From: Chloroflexota bacterium
Lineage (GTDB): Bacteria; Chloroflexota; Anaerolineae; Anaerolineales; UBA4823
Reading direction: 5' to 3'
Assembly: GCA_030636125.1 (NCBI GenBank)
Contig: DAOVXM010000225.1
Span: forward strand, 1 to 5,277
DNA: 5,277 nucleotides
Shown here: one piece after another, positions 1 to 4,632 of the stretch
How the letters are laid out: the number at the start of each line of letters is the position of its first letter
How positions within the stretch are numbered: position 1 is the first letter of the stretch
Notes under the pieces: model-generated
Seen by the model: only the letters and a program-made list of their open reading frames with translations
Databases searched by the model: none
What the model was told of the DNA's origin: nothing
Translations under genes and position numbers: made by a program

Positions 1-14
1 AACCTGCGGATTGC

Positions 15-71
15 ATGTGATTGGCGGTTTTGTGATCAGTTTTATTCCTAAATTTATACCTCCAATCACAT
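15..71. repeat. 10-bp inverted repeat upstream of the DinB-like gene
   Basis: ATGTGATTGG (15-24) is the exact reverse complement of CCAATCACAT (62-71), with 37 bp between the arms. The arms flank a weak promoter-like pair, TTGTGA (30-35) and TTTATA or TATACC (53-60), which lies upstream of the gene starting at 107. The arrangement could be a pair of operator half-sites or the stem of a long RNA hairpin. Chance occurrence cannot be excluded. Nothing else in positions 1-106 could be assigned. Confidence 0.4.
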
Positions 72-106
72 TCCAGTGAGGAATCTATATAACAAGGAGA
101 ACAATC

Positions 107-583
107 ATGGACCAAATCGTACGAGAACAACTACTCCATCTATTACGCGGTGGGAATGCACATATGAGCTTCGACCAGGCAGTTGCCGATTTCCCCTTAG
201 AGGCGATAAACCGCCAACCACCCAATGTCTCTTACACGCCCTGGCACCTAATTGAACACCTGCGCATCGCTCAGTGGGACATTCTAGAATTTATCCGCAA
301 TCCAGATCACATCTCTCCAGACTGGCCTAAGGGCTACTGGCCAGGCCCAGATGTAAGGGCTAATTCAACCCAATGGGAAAAGACCATTCAGTTATTCCGT
401 GCTGATCTCAAAGCTATACAGGATCTGGTAGCAGACTCAAATACAGATCTATATGCCCCCATTCCCCACGCGCAGACATACACAACATTTAGGGAAATCT
501 TGCTGGTGACCGACCATAATGCCTACCATATTGGTGAATTGGCTATTTTAAGACAAATATTGGGGATATGGCCTTCTAAGTAA
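107..583 (+). CDS. DinB/YfiT-like metal-binding four-helix-bundle protein
   Basis: The product is a 158-residue soluble protein of the DinB superfamily, whose members are small four-helix bundles that bind a divalent metal through histidines. Some are thiol-dependent transferases (bacillithiol- or mycothiol-dependent), but many have no known function. Visible in the sequence are the first metal-site motif WHLIEHLR (H47, H51) and the second, DHNAYHIGEL (H137, H141). These lie about 90 residues apart, as is usual for the family, and the length is also typical. Residues 66-83 are rich in Trp, Pro and Gly, as in the DinB subgroup often annotated simply as 'DinB family protein'. The start at 107 is supported by a good Shine-Dalgarno sequence, AAGGAGA at 94-100, six bases before the ATG. 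There is no signal peptide. The gene stands alone, with over 400 bp to the next gene, so its context does not reveal a substrate. Confidence 0.88.
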   Translation: MDQIVREQLLHLLRGGNAHMSFDQAVADFPLEAINRQPPNVSYTPWHLIEHLRIAQWDILEFIRNPDHISPDWPKGYWPGPDVRANSTQWEKTIQLFRADLKAIQDLVADSNTDLYAPIPHAQTYTTFREILLVTDHNAYHIGELAILRQILGIWPSK

Positions 584-630
584 GTGAAGGATCCACTTAA
601 CCCTTATGGTAGAGCTGGTTATACCGGTAT

Positions 631-656
631 GGCTGTGTAACGAACAGCCCCATTTT
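631..656 (+). terminator. Weak hairpin after the DinB-like gene
   Basis: GGCTGT (631-636) pairs with ACAGCC (644-649) around a 7-nt loop and is followed by CCATTTT (650-656). The stem is only six base pairs and the T run short, so this is a marginal candidate for the 3' end of the transcript from 107. No better one lies between 584 and 900. Confidence 0.25.
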
Positions 657-700
657 GCGTTTAAATAATAGCATATCCAATCACTCGCTTGTATCTCACT

Positions 701-778
701 GCACATAAAGGGCAACGGGGCGAAAAAATCCGTAAGCTCCAAATCAGGGAGTGTCTCTTTATTTTTCACCTTATGTGC
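701..778. repeat. 78-bp foldable element closed by an 8-bp inverted repeat
   Basis: GCACATAA (701-708) is the exact reverse complement of TTATGTGC (771-778). With one bulged A the stem extends by GG (710-711) and CC (769-770). Two small hairpins sit inside: CGG/CCG (716-718 with 730-732) and CTCC/GGAG (737-740 with 748-751, loop of seven). Together they could form a three-way junction in RNA. Read on the minus strand the inner seven-base loop is CTGATTT, which resembles an anticodon loop, but the rest does not fit a tRNA. Function unknown. Confidence 0.35.
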
Positions 779-906
779 GGCGAGAAATTACACCTGATCC
801 AAGCATGGTTCTGATGAAGGAGTGCAAGTTCAAAGATAAATAGCGTAGTGTGAAAATTGTATCCACTATCCTTTTTGACTCGGATGTGGGCTAAGAGGCA
901 ATGATA

Positions 907-1002
907 CGATGACGGAATTTGGTCGCTTCTCCTATCCAGCCAGATAGGTACCGTCATCGAGGAGCCAGTAGCGAAACCGGCTTGTCAGCCGGTTTTTCGG
1001 TA
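907..1002 (+). promoter_or_regulatory. Candidate structured 5' leader of the ParA-PAS operon
   Basis: CGATGACGG (907-915) is the exact reverse complement of CCGTCATCG (951-959) and encloses a second stem, CCTATC (931-936) with GATAGG (943-948). A strong hairpin follows at 974-995. TACCG (949-953), partly inside the right arm of the outer stem, is also complementary to CGGTA (998-1002), which borders the Shine-Dalgarno sequence of the ParA gene. The outer stem and the TACCG-CGGTA pairing are mutually exclusive, which would suit a switch. It matches no riboswitch class I know. The structure is read by eye; regulation is inference. Confidence 0.4.
974..997 (+). terminator. Terminator-like hairpin immediately before the ParA ribosome-binding site
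   Basis: AAACCGGCT (974-982) pairs perfectly with AGCCGGTTT (987-995) around the four-base loop TGTC, and two more T residues follow (996-997), making a run of five T from 993. Form and T run fit a short Rho-independent terminator. It ends only four bases before the TAAGGA Shine-Dalgarno sequence (1001-1006), so it may act as an attenuator for the ParA gene or may end a short upstream transcript. Confidence 0.5.
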
Positions 1003-1010
1003 AGGAAAAA

Positions 1011-1790
1011 ATGGCATACCTGATCGCTGTTGCCAACCAAAAAGGTGGCGTCGCCAAAACCACAACCGTGGTTTCATTAGGCGCTGCGCTCGTGCACCAA
1101 GGCGCAAGGGTTTTGGTGGTAGACCTCGACGCCCAGGCAAATCTAACTATGTCCCTGGGAGTAGAACCCTCGTCAGTGCACCAATCTGTCGCCAATATCC
1201 TGCTCAATTTAAATCCAATGATGAGCGCTATTCGTACGACCAGCGTTCAAGGGCTTGATTTGATTCCAAGCAACTCCGAAATGGAGCTGGCCGAACGCTT
1301 CCTTCCCATCCGTAAAAACTACAAGTTTATCTTAAGCGAGGCCACGAACAGCTTACCAGAATATAACTACATCATATTTGATTGCCCACCTTCTCTCGGA
1401 GCGGTAACTACAAACGCTCTCCAGGCCTCTCACTTATTGATTATCCCGTCCCAGGCAGAGTATTTTTCCATTTCGGCATTGAGAAGTATGCTCAAGTTTG
1501 TCCAAAAAGAACGTGACCAAGGCAACCCTAACCTGATCTACCGTATTCTGCTGACCATGTACGACCAGCGTAACCGCATTAACCGGACCCTAAGAGACCA
1601 GTTGCAGGTTACTTTCTACGAAGGACTTTTTAAAAATATCATCGGCGTGGATACGAAACTCCGTGAGAGCTCAGTGGTAGGATTACCCATCACGGATTAC
1701 AAACCAAAAACCCGTAGCTCCTATCAGTATCATGCCTTAGCTGAAGAACTAAAACAACACGTACAAGAATATGTCGTCCGATTCGTCTGA
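1011..1790 (+). CDS. ParA/Soj-family Walker ATPase without a ParB partner
   Basis: This is a 259-residue P-loop ATPase of the ParA/Soj/MinD superfamily. Family members dimerise on ATP, bind DNA nonspecifically in that state and position cargo such as plasmids, chromosome origins or protein clusters; a partner protein triggers hydrolysis. Visible motifs are the deviant Walker A KGGVAKTT (residues 11-18, signature Lys11 and Lys16), the A' segment VVDLDAQANLT (36-46), Walker B YIIFDCPP (120-127, Asp124), the IPSQAEYFSISAL segment (145-157) and the C-terminal LRESSVVGLPITDYKPKTRSSYQYHALAEEL region typical of Soj proteins (in pieces, residues 217-247). Length matches Soj, with no N-terminal DNA-binding extension. 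The start is supported by TAAGGA at 1001-1006, four bases upstream. No parB gene and no ParB-type parS palindrome are present. The next gene, a PAS protein, overlaps its 3' end by 20 bp and is its likely partner. The family assignment is firm; the cargo is unknown. Confidence 0.9.
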   Translation: MAYLIAVANQKGGVAKTTTVVSLGAALVHQGARVLVVDLDAQANLTMSLGVEPSSVHQSVANILLNLNPMMSAIRTTSVQGLDLIPSNSEMELAERFLPIRKNYKFILSEATNSLPEYNYIIFDCPPSLGAVTTNALQASHLLIIPSQAEYFSISALRSMLKFVQKERDQGNPNLIYRILLTMYDQRNRINRTLRDQLQVTFYEGLFKNIIGVDTKLRESSVVGLPITDYKPKTRSSYQYHALAEELKQHVQEYVVRFV

Positions 1791-2730
1791 AAGACCGTTC
1801 ACTACGCTTACGGAGAATAGCGCCTCATCCTCCAGCTACCCTCCAGATCCCAATGGCTGGACCTGGGCGTGCGATGAGCTTGGTTATTTCACCGCGTGTA
1901 GCCCGGAAGTGGAAAAAATCCTGGGAATTTCACCTGGGGATTTTCTAGGCAAAGCATTGACAAATTTTGCTTTGCCGCCAAAATCTGGGCGAACCATTGA
2001 ATCAGCGCTCACCGAAAGTCGAATCCCAACAGAACTTCAGCTTGATTATCAGCATAACAATGGCACGTTAATCCCGGTATCAATTTACATCATCACCACG
2101 CTCTCTCGTGAGGGGGATGTGATAGGGTGGCACGGTTTTACACATGCACTACTGTCCACAGAACAAGAAACGGTAGTTGAAGAAGAACCGAAACAAGATT
2201 TCACCAAAGTGGCAAGCGCCATTATTCTCGATATTCTGGGCGATATAAGAAAGAATCACCCAAGTATCGTAGAGTATGCAAAAAGCAGTGTGACCGTGAA
2301 GGAACATCAAGCGACCCCTGGCTCGGCTGGGCCACCCCTTTCACACAATCAACGGGCCCTAGAAATTGAACACAAGCTTATCTGGGGGAATAAACTCGAT
2401 CTCGATTACGAAGAGGACCTTTTTTTCAGGAATAACCGCTTTCGACCAGCCGGTCCACGCGGCTATATGCAACGCATGCTCTCGCCTGGAAAAATAGTTA
2501 AAAACGACTTGAAATGGTTTGCAGTAGTTATCAGGGTTGAAGCCAGTAAATCCTATATTTGGTTCAGCTACAAGCGCGCCAACGTTGAAAAACACAAAGT
2601 TGACTTGCTCGATTTTCTCCACAACCCTGACTCAATCCTGCGCGAGATCAGCAACGCCATAAACAATCCCTGGGTAAAAATCACTATCTACGAAGCGGGA
2701 AAAGATTATTTACGGAGCCCAGACTCGTAA
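1771..2730 (+). CDS. PAS-domain protein with an unrecognised C-terminal region, coupled to ParA
   Basis: The product has 319 residues and no signal peptide or membrane segment. Residues 1-28 form a Ser/Thr/Pro-rich flexible start. Residues about 29-128 look like one PAS domain: a WTWACDELGYF entry, SPEVEKILGISPGDFLGK (44-61), NGTLIPVSIYI (97-107) and a final IGWHGFTHAL strand (118-127). A charged linker follows (131-147), then a possible helix (148-170) and a Gly/Pro-rich hinge (181-190). Residues 191-319 carry alternating strands and helices, such as LKWFAVVIRVE and YIWFSYKRA, that I cannot assign. No histidine kinase, GGDEF, EAL, HD-GYP or DNA-binding motif was seen. The ATG at 1771 lies inside the ParA gene and has only a weak AAGA upstream, so translation is probably coupled to ParA. 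No alternative ATG exists before Met233. A sensor or adaptor for the ParA ATPase is the natural inference, but it is unproven. The 3' end overlaps the convergent lipoprotein gene by 21 bp. Confidence 0.82.
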   Translation: MSSDSSERPFTTLTENSASSSSYPPDPNGWTWACDELGYFTACSPEVEKILGISPGDFLGKALTNFALPPKSGRTIESALTESRIPTELQLDYQHNNGTLIPVSIYIITTLSREGDVIGWHGFTHALLSTEQETVVEEEPKQDFTKVASAIILDILGDIRKNHPSIVEYAKSSVTVKEHQATPGSAGPPLSHNQRALEIEHKLIWGNKLDLDYEEDLFFRNNRFRPAGPRGYMQRMLSPGKIVKNDLKWFAVVIRVEASKSYIWFSYKRANVEKHKVDLLDFLHNPDSILREISNAINNPWVKITIYEAGKDYLRSPDS

Positions 2731-4113
2731 CACAGCGTCATTGCGACCCACACCAACTGCAATACGACCATCAGGATAGGTAACAGCCGCCAGGTTTGTG
2801 CTTACCATGCCACCGACAGGCAGGGTCCAGGCCAATTCGGCACCATCACTCGTTCGACGTATAGCGCCCAGCTCTATTTTTAACTGATCAGGGAGGAGCA
2901 CTTCCACCCACTGGTCTCCATCAAAATCTCCCGCGATCGCCATATCTAAATTGCGTGTCCCAATCACATGGGAGCTATAACCTGGTAGCTGTGCCACAAC
3001 CTTCAGCTCGTTTTCGCTTAATTGATAATATTCAACCACACCGCCGATATGAGGGGTGAGGACATCCACCAGCTCCAGGTCTCCATTGGGAGCAAACGGA
3101 GCAACGGCAAGCTGGTTGCGCCAGCGATAACCACGGCCTATTGAGGAGCCTGAGGCGACCCGTTCTCCATTTTCATTAAAGACAACGATTTGCGCCCCTT
3201 CAATTTGATTACTCAGGGTGACGATAATCTCACGCTGACCGTCACCAGTTATATCTGCCCAGATCGGCGCGATGCCCTCGATCACACTTGGTGAGGGAAT
3301 ATCGATCTTCAAGATGATACGTGGTTCAGGCTGGGTCTCAATTAGGGTGATGCTGGCGGCCTCAATAGCATCACCCAATACGCCATGATCGTAGCGTGTG
3401 GTCGGGTTTGTTAAAAGCAGCAACCTGCCCACTTCATCAACCAATAAACGTGCGTCTGGGAGAGCGTCCGCAGCCAACCGCGCGACTTCAATGCCATTTG
3501 AGATGACCACATCACCATTATCACTGACAAACGCCATCCGTTCCGCATCAGTGGGCAGCGGGACCGGATGCGTGTAAGGAGAGGCTGTCGCGCCAGGAGC
3601 AATAGCCACCGAAGGGATACCGTCCACGACTTTAAGCAAGGGAGGCGCGCCCGGTGGTAAATACTCTGGCGTGATGGGCAGCTCTTTATACCCATCTTCG
3701 GACTCTTGGAATGCCTGCAAACGACCATCAGCCAGGGCGACAACCCAAATTCCCATATCCCCTGATGGGGCAGCTACTACCCATTTAGGCTCACCTGCGA
3801 GTGGAATATCCACGGGTTGAACCCCAGGCAGGTCTCCACGACCAGATACAAGACGATTTCCATCCGGTCGGTGATAAGTGAATCCAAAGTAAACTAAGGG
3901 ATCCACTACAGGTGTAGACCTTTGTGTTGGTGTTATAGACGGTGTGGCAGATCTCCTAACCGGAGGAATGGTCTCAGTTTTGGTTGAACTGGCAGTTGGT
4001 TTCGAAACAGGTGTAGGTGAGCTACAGCCTGCTAGCAGTATGCTCCAGATCACCACCTGGAGAATGGTTTTGCCGATAACGATTGGGAAAAAAGCGCTCG
4101 GGTTTCTCATCAT
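2710..4113 (-). CDS. Secreted lipoprotein with FG-GAP/VCBS-type beta-propeller repeats
   Basis: The 467-residue precursor begins with a lipoprotein signal: positively charged start (Arg3, Lys15), hydrophobic core 17-28 and lipobox LAGC with the acylated Cys30. Residues 31-70 are a Thr/Ser/Pro-rich spacer of the type seen in many Chloroflexota surface proteins. The rest looks like a beta-propeller: successive 40-60-residue units with strand pairs and Asp-rich loops, namely ADITGDGQREIIV (286-298), FAPNGDLELVDV (340-351), AGDFDGDQWVEVLL (394-407) and a closing VLRVWAP. These resemble FG-GAP/VCBS calcium-binding repeats, although most are degenerate. It should be anchored to the outer face of the cell membrane, with an adhesive, scaffold or substrate-binding role. 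No catalytic domain was recognised. ATG codons at 4113 and 4110 are both possible starts; neither has a Shine-Dalgarno sequence, but the extended -10 promoter close upstream makes a leaderless mRNA plausible. The gene is monocistronic and convergent with the PAS gene. Confidence 0.82.
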   Translation of the reverse strand: MMRNPSAFFPIVIGKTILQVVIWSILLAGCSSPTPVSKPTASSTKTETIPPVRRSATPSITPTQRSTPVVDPLVYFGFTYHRPDGNRLVSGRGDLPGVQPVDIPLAGEPKWVVAAPSGDMGIWVVALADGRLQAFQESEDGYKELPITPEYLPPGAPPLLKVVDGIPSVAIAPGATASPYTHPVPLPTDAERMAFVSDNGDVVISNGIEVARLAADALPDARLLVDEVGRLLLLTNPTTRYDHGVLGDAIEAASITLIETQPEPRIILKIDIPSPSVIEGIAPIWADITGDGQREIIVTLSNQIEGAQIVVFNENGERVASGSSIGRGYRWRNQLAVAPFAPNGDLELVDVLTPHIGGVVEYYQLSENELKVVAQLPGYSSHVIGTRNLDMAIAGDFDGDQWVEVLLPDQLKIELGAIRRTSDGAELAWTLPVGGMVSTNLAAVTYPDGRIAVGVGRNDAVLRVWAP

Positions 4114-4121
4114 GAAAAACT

Positions 4122-4130
4122 ATCATAGCA
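4122..4130 (-). promoter_or_regulatory. Extended -10 promoter of the lipoprotein gene
   Basis: On the minus strand the sequence reads TGC-TATGAT (4130 down to 4122), which matches the extended -10 form TGnTATAAT at all but one hexamer position. There is no clear -35 at 16-18 bp, as is common for extended -10 promoters. The A of the first ATG (4113) lies nine bases after the hexamer, so transcription would start at or within a few bases of the start codon. Confidence 0.5.
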
Positions 4131-4162
4131 CACAAAACCCGAACATAGAATTGGTCATAAAC

Positions 4163-4188
4163 CCTGTTAAACAACTCTTATTAACAGG
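4163..4188. promoter_or_regulatory. Dyad operator candidate CCTGTTAA-N10-TTAACAGG
   Basis: The two 8-bp arms (4163-4170 and 4181-4188) are exact reverse complements with a 10-bp spacer, placing the half-sites about 18 bp apart from centre to centre. This geometry suits a dimeric helix-turn-helix repressor. It lies between the lipoprotein promoter (-) and the TATAAT promoter (+), so it could affect either. No regulator gene is in the window. Confidence 0.45.
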
Positions 4189-4200
4189 TGTTCCACAGAT

Positions 4201-4288
4201 GTAGACATCAATGTCTATCCTATCTATACGGGATTTTATTGTCTACATTGTATCAAATTTGTGGATCAAATTGTCTACTTTATCTATA
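4201..4288 (+). repeat. Three imperfect TGTCTA direct repeats with an inverted copy in front
   Basis: Copies start at 4210 (AATGTCTATCCTATCTATA), 4238 (ATTGTCTACATTGTATC) and 4270 (ATTGTCTACTTTATCTATA). The first and third agree at 15 of 19 positions; the second and third agree at 12 of their first 14. The offsets are 28 and 32 bp, about three helical turns. An inverted copy, TAGACAT (4202-4208), faces ATGTCTA (4211-4217) across two bases. ATCAAATT is also repeated (4252-4259 and 4265-4272). The third copy runs into the TATAAT at 4285-4290. This could be an operator array, an iteron-like set or the transposase-binding end of a Tn7/Tn5053-like element. The repeats are directly visible; the function is open. 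Confidence 0.6.
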
Positions 4289-4290
4289 AT
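4285..4290 (+). promoter_or_regulatory. Consensus -10 element of a short plus-strand unit
   Basis: TATAAT matches the sigma-70 consensus exactly. The -35 is poor: TTGTGG (4259-4264) is 20 bp away, and TGGATC (4262-4267) sits at the ideal distance but matches badly. This suggests activator dependence or chance. A start near 4297 would give a transcript of about 175 nt through the mini-ORF at 4357 to the terminator at 4433-4473. The third TGTCTA repeat overlaps this promoter. Confidence 0.4.
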
Positions 4291-4311
4291 TTCCATGCCA
4301 TAGTGCTCAAT

Positions 4312-4331
4312 CTGCACCAGAACTGCACCAG
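4312..4331 (+). repeat. Tandem CTGCACCAG pair
   Basis: CTGCACCAG occurs at 4312-4320 and again at 4323-4331, separated by AA, an 11-bp period. It lies between the putative promoter and the mini-ORF, so it would be in the RNA leader. Its role is unknown. Confidence 0.45.
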
Positions 4332-4356
4332 GCATGAAGAAGGAAAGGTGACTCTA

Positions 4357-4392
4357 ATGCTCAACATGGTTATCCCTCGCGGCATCATCTGA
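4357..4392 (+). CDS. Putative 11-residue leader peptide MLNMVIPRGII
   Basis: ATG at 4357 opens an 11-codon frame ending in TGA (4390-4392). It is preceded by a strong Shine-Dalgarno sequence, AGGTGA at 4346-4351, five bases away, within a purine-rich AAGAAGGAAAGG stretch. The peptide contains Leu, Val and three Ile (five of eleven branched-chain), including consecutive ATC codons at its end. A terminator hairpin begins 40 bp after the stop. This is the layout of an amino-acid attenuation leader, such as those before branched-chain biosynthesis operons, but no such operon follows here. It could be a relic, part of a small dual-function RNA, or a chance frame. The initiation site is clear; the biology is inferred. 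Confidence 0.35.
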   Translation: MLNMVIPRGII

Positions 4393-4432
4393 ATGCCCAT
4401 CCAAATGGTTATTACACCCCCCATACTATTAA

Positions 4433-4473
4433 AAACACCGCTCTGGAGTCATATTGAGCGGTGTTTATTCTTT
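4433..4473. terminator. Strong bidirectional Rho-independent terminator
   Basis: AAACACCGCTC (4433-4443) pairs perfectly with GAGCGGTGTTT (4456-4466) around a 12-nt loop. The plus strand continues TTTATTCTTT, and on the minus strand the stem runs into TTTTTAATAG, so it can serve both directions. On the plus strand it would end the mini-ORF unit; on the minus strand it is the best terminator downstream of the decayed gene at 4633-5187. Confidence 0.78.
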
Positions 4474-4515
4474 ACTTTGGAAAGGTACGCAGTGGGAAAA
4501 TCAGTTCAGTATTAC

Positions 4516-4530
4516 TTATCAGACTGATAA
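4516..4530. promoter_or_regulatory. Perfect 15-bp palindrome TTATCAG-A-CTGATAA
   Basis: The seven-base arms are exact reverse complements around a single central A. This compact form is typical of a dimeric regulator site rather than an RNA hairpin, because the loop would be too small. The same half-site occurs twice more nearby, as TGATAAA (4585-4591) and TTTATCA (4615-4621), which form a second dyad. No adjacent intact gene is obviously controlled by it. Confidence 0.4.
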
Positions 4531-4552
4531 TTTGAACAACTAAAGTCGTCAA

Positions 4553-4568
4553 GTAACAGCGGTGTTAC
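4553..4568. repeat. Small hairpin GTAACA-GCGG-TGTTAC
   Basis: Six-base arms (4553-4558 and 4563-4568) are exact reverse complements with the four-base loop GCGG. There is no adjoining T run on either strand, so it is a poor terminator. It lies downstream of the decayed minus-strand gene. Confidence 0.3.
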
Positions 4569-4584
4569 CTATTCATTATTTTCT

Positions 4585-4621
4585 TGATAAAGTATTGCAA
4601 ACCAAACAATAGCATTTATCA
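4585..4621. repeat. Inverted repeat TGATAAA/TTTATCA
   Basis: TGATAAA (4585-4591) and TTTATCA (4615-4621) are exact reverse complements 23 bp apart. They contain the same TTATCA half-site as the palindrome at 4516-4530. The surroundings are AT-rich, so chance is possible. Confidence 0.3.
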
Positions 4622-4632
4622 TTAGAAGTACA

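Larger units (their letters stand above)
584..1010. other. Gene-free structured intergenic region
   Basis: No convincing coding sequence is visible on either strand. Open minus-strand frames here lack ribosome-binding sites and recognisable protein character. The region instead holds several dyads: TAAGTG/CACTTA (581-599), the palindrome ATACCGGTAT (621-630), GGCTGT/ACAGCC (631-649), GCACATAA/TTATGTGC (701-778) and the leader-like structure at 907-1002. A weak promoter-like pair for the ParA operon is TTGACT (875-880) with AATGAT (900-905), spaced 19 bp, which is longer than ideal. Confidence 0.6.

Noticed and set aside
16..70. CRP/FNR-type site from TGTGA (16-20) and TCACA (66-70)
   Set aside because: The half-sites are 45 bp apart instead of 6, so this is not a CRP-like operator.
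2..79. Hydrophobic plus-strand frame open from the window edge to a TGA at 77-79, possibly the end of a membrane protein
   Set aside because: Only 25 codons, overlapping the inverted repeat and promoter-like sequence; too short to support.
701..778. tRNA-like gene on the minus strand with a CTGATTT loop at anticodon position (GAT, Ile)
   Set aside because: The closing stem and seven-base loop look right, but there is no D-stem, no proper T-stem with TTCRA loop, and the 3' half is too long. It fails as a canonical tRNA.
548..1207. Three open minus-strand frames (548-769, 766-957, 932-1207)
   Set aside because: No ribosome-binding sites and no recognisable protein character; two overlap real genes on the other strand.
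1011..1790. Plasmid partition locus (parA with parB/parS)
   Set aside because: No parB gene and no TGTTTCACGTGAAACA-like palindrome was found in the window.
2359..4204. Open frames at 2359-2622 (-), 3411-3743 (-) and 3944-4204 (+)
   Set aside because: They lie within or antisense to the PAS and lipoprotein genes, whose frames show clear domain and signal-peptide features.
4200..4290. Transposon end as a definite feature
   Set aside because: No partner inverted end, target duplication or transposase gene is visible, so it is kept only as an alternative reading of the repeats.
4201..4290. CRISPR array
   Set aside because: The repeats are short, imperfect and unevenly spaced, with no cas genes.
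4290..4473. T-box riboswitch
   Set aside because: The AGGGTGGNACCGCG core is absent; only the purine-rich Shine-Dalgarno stretch and a terminator are present.
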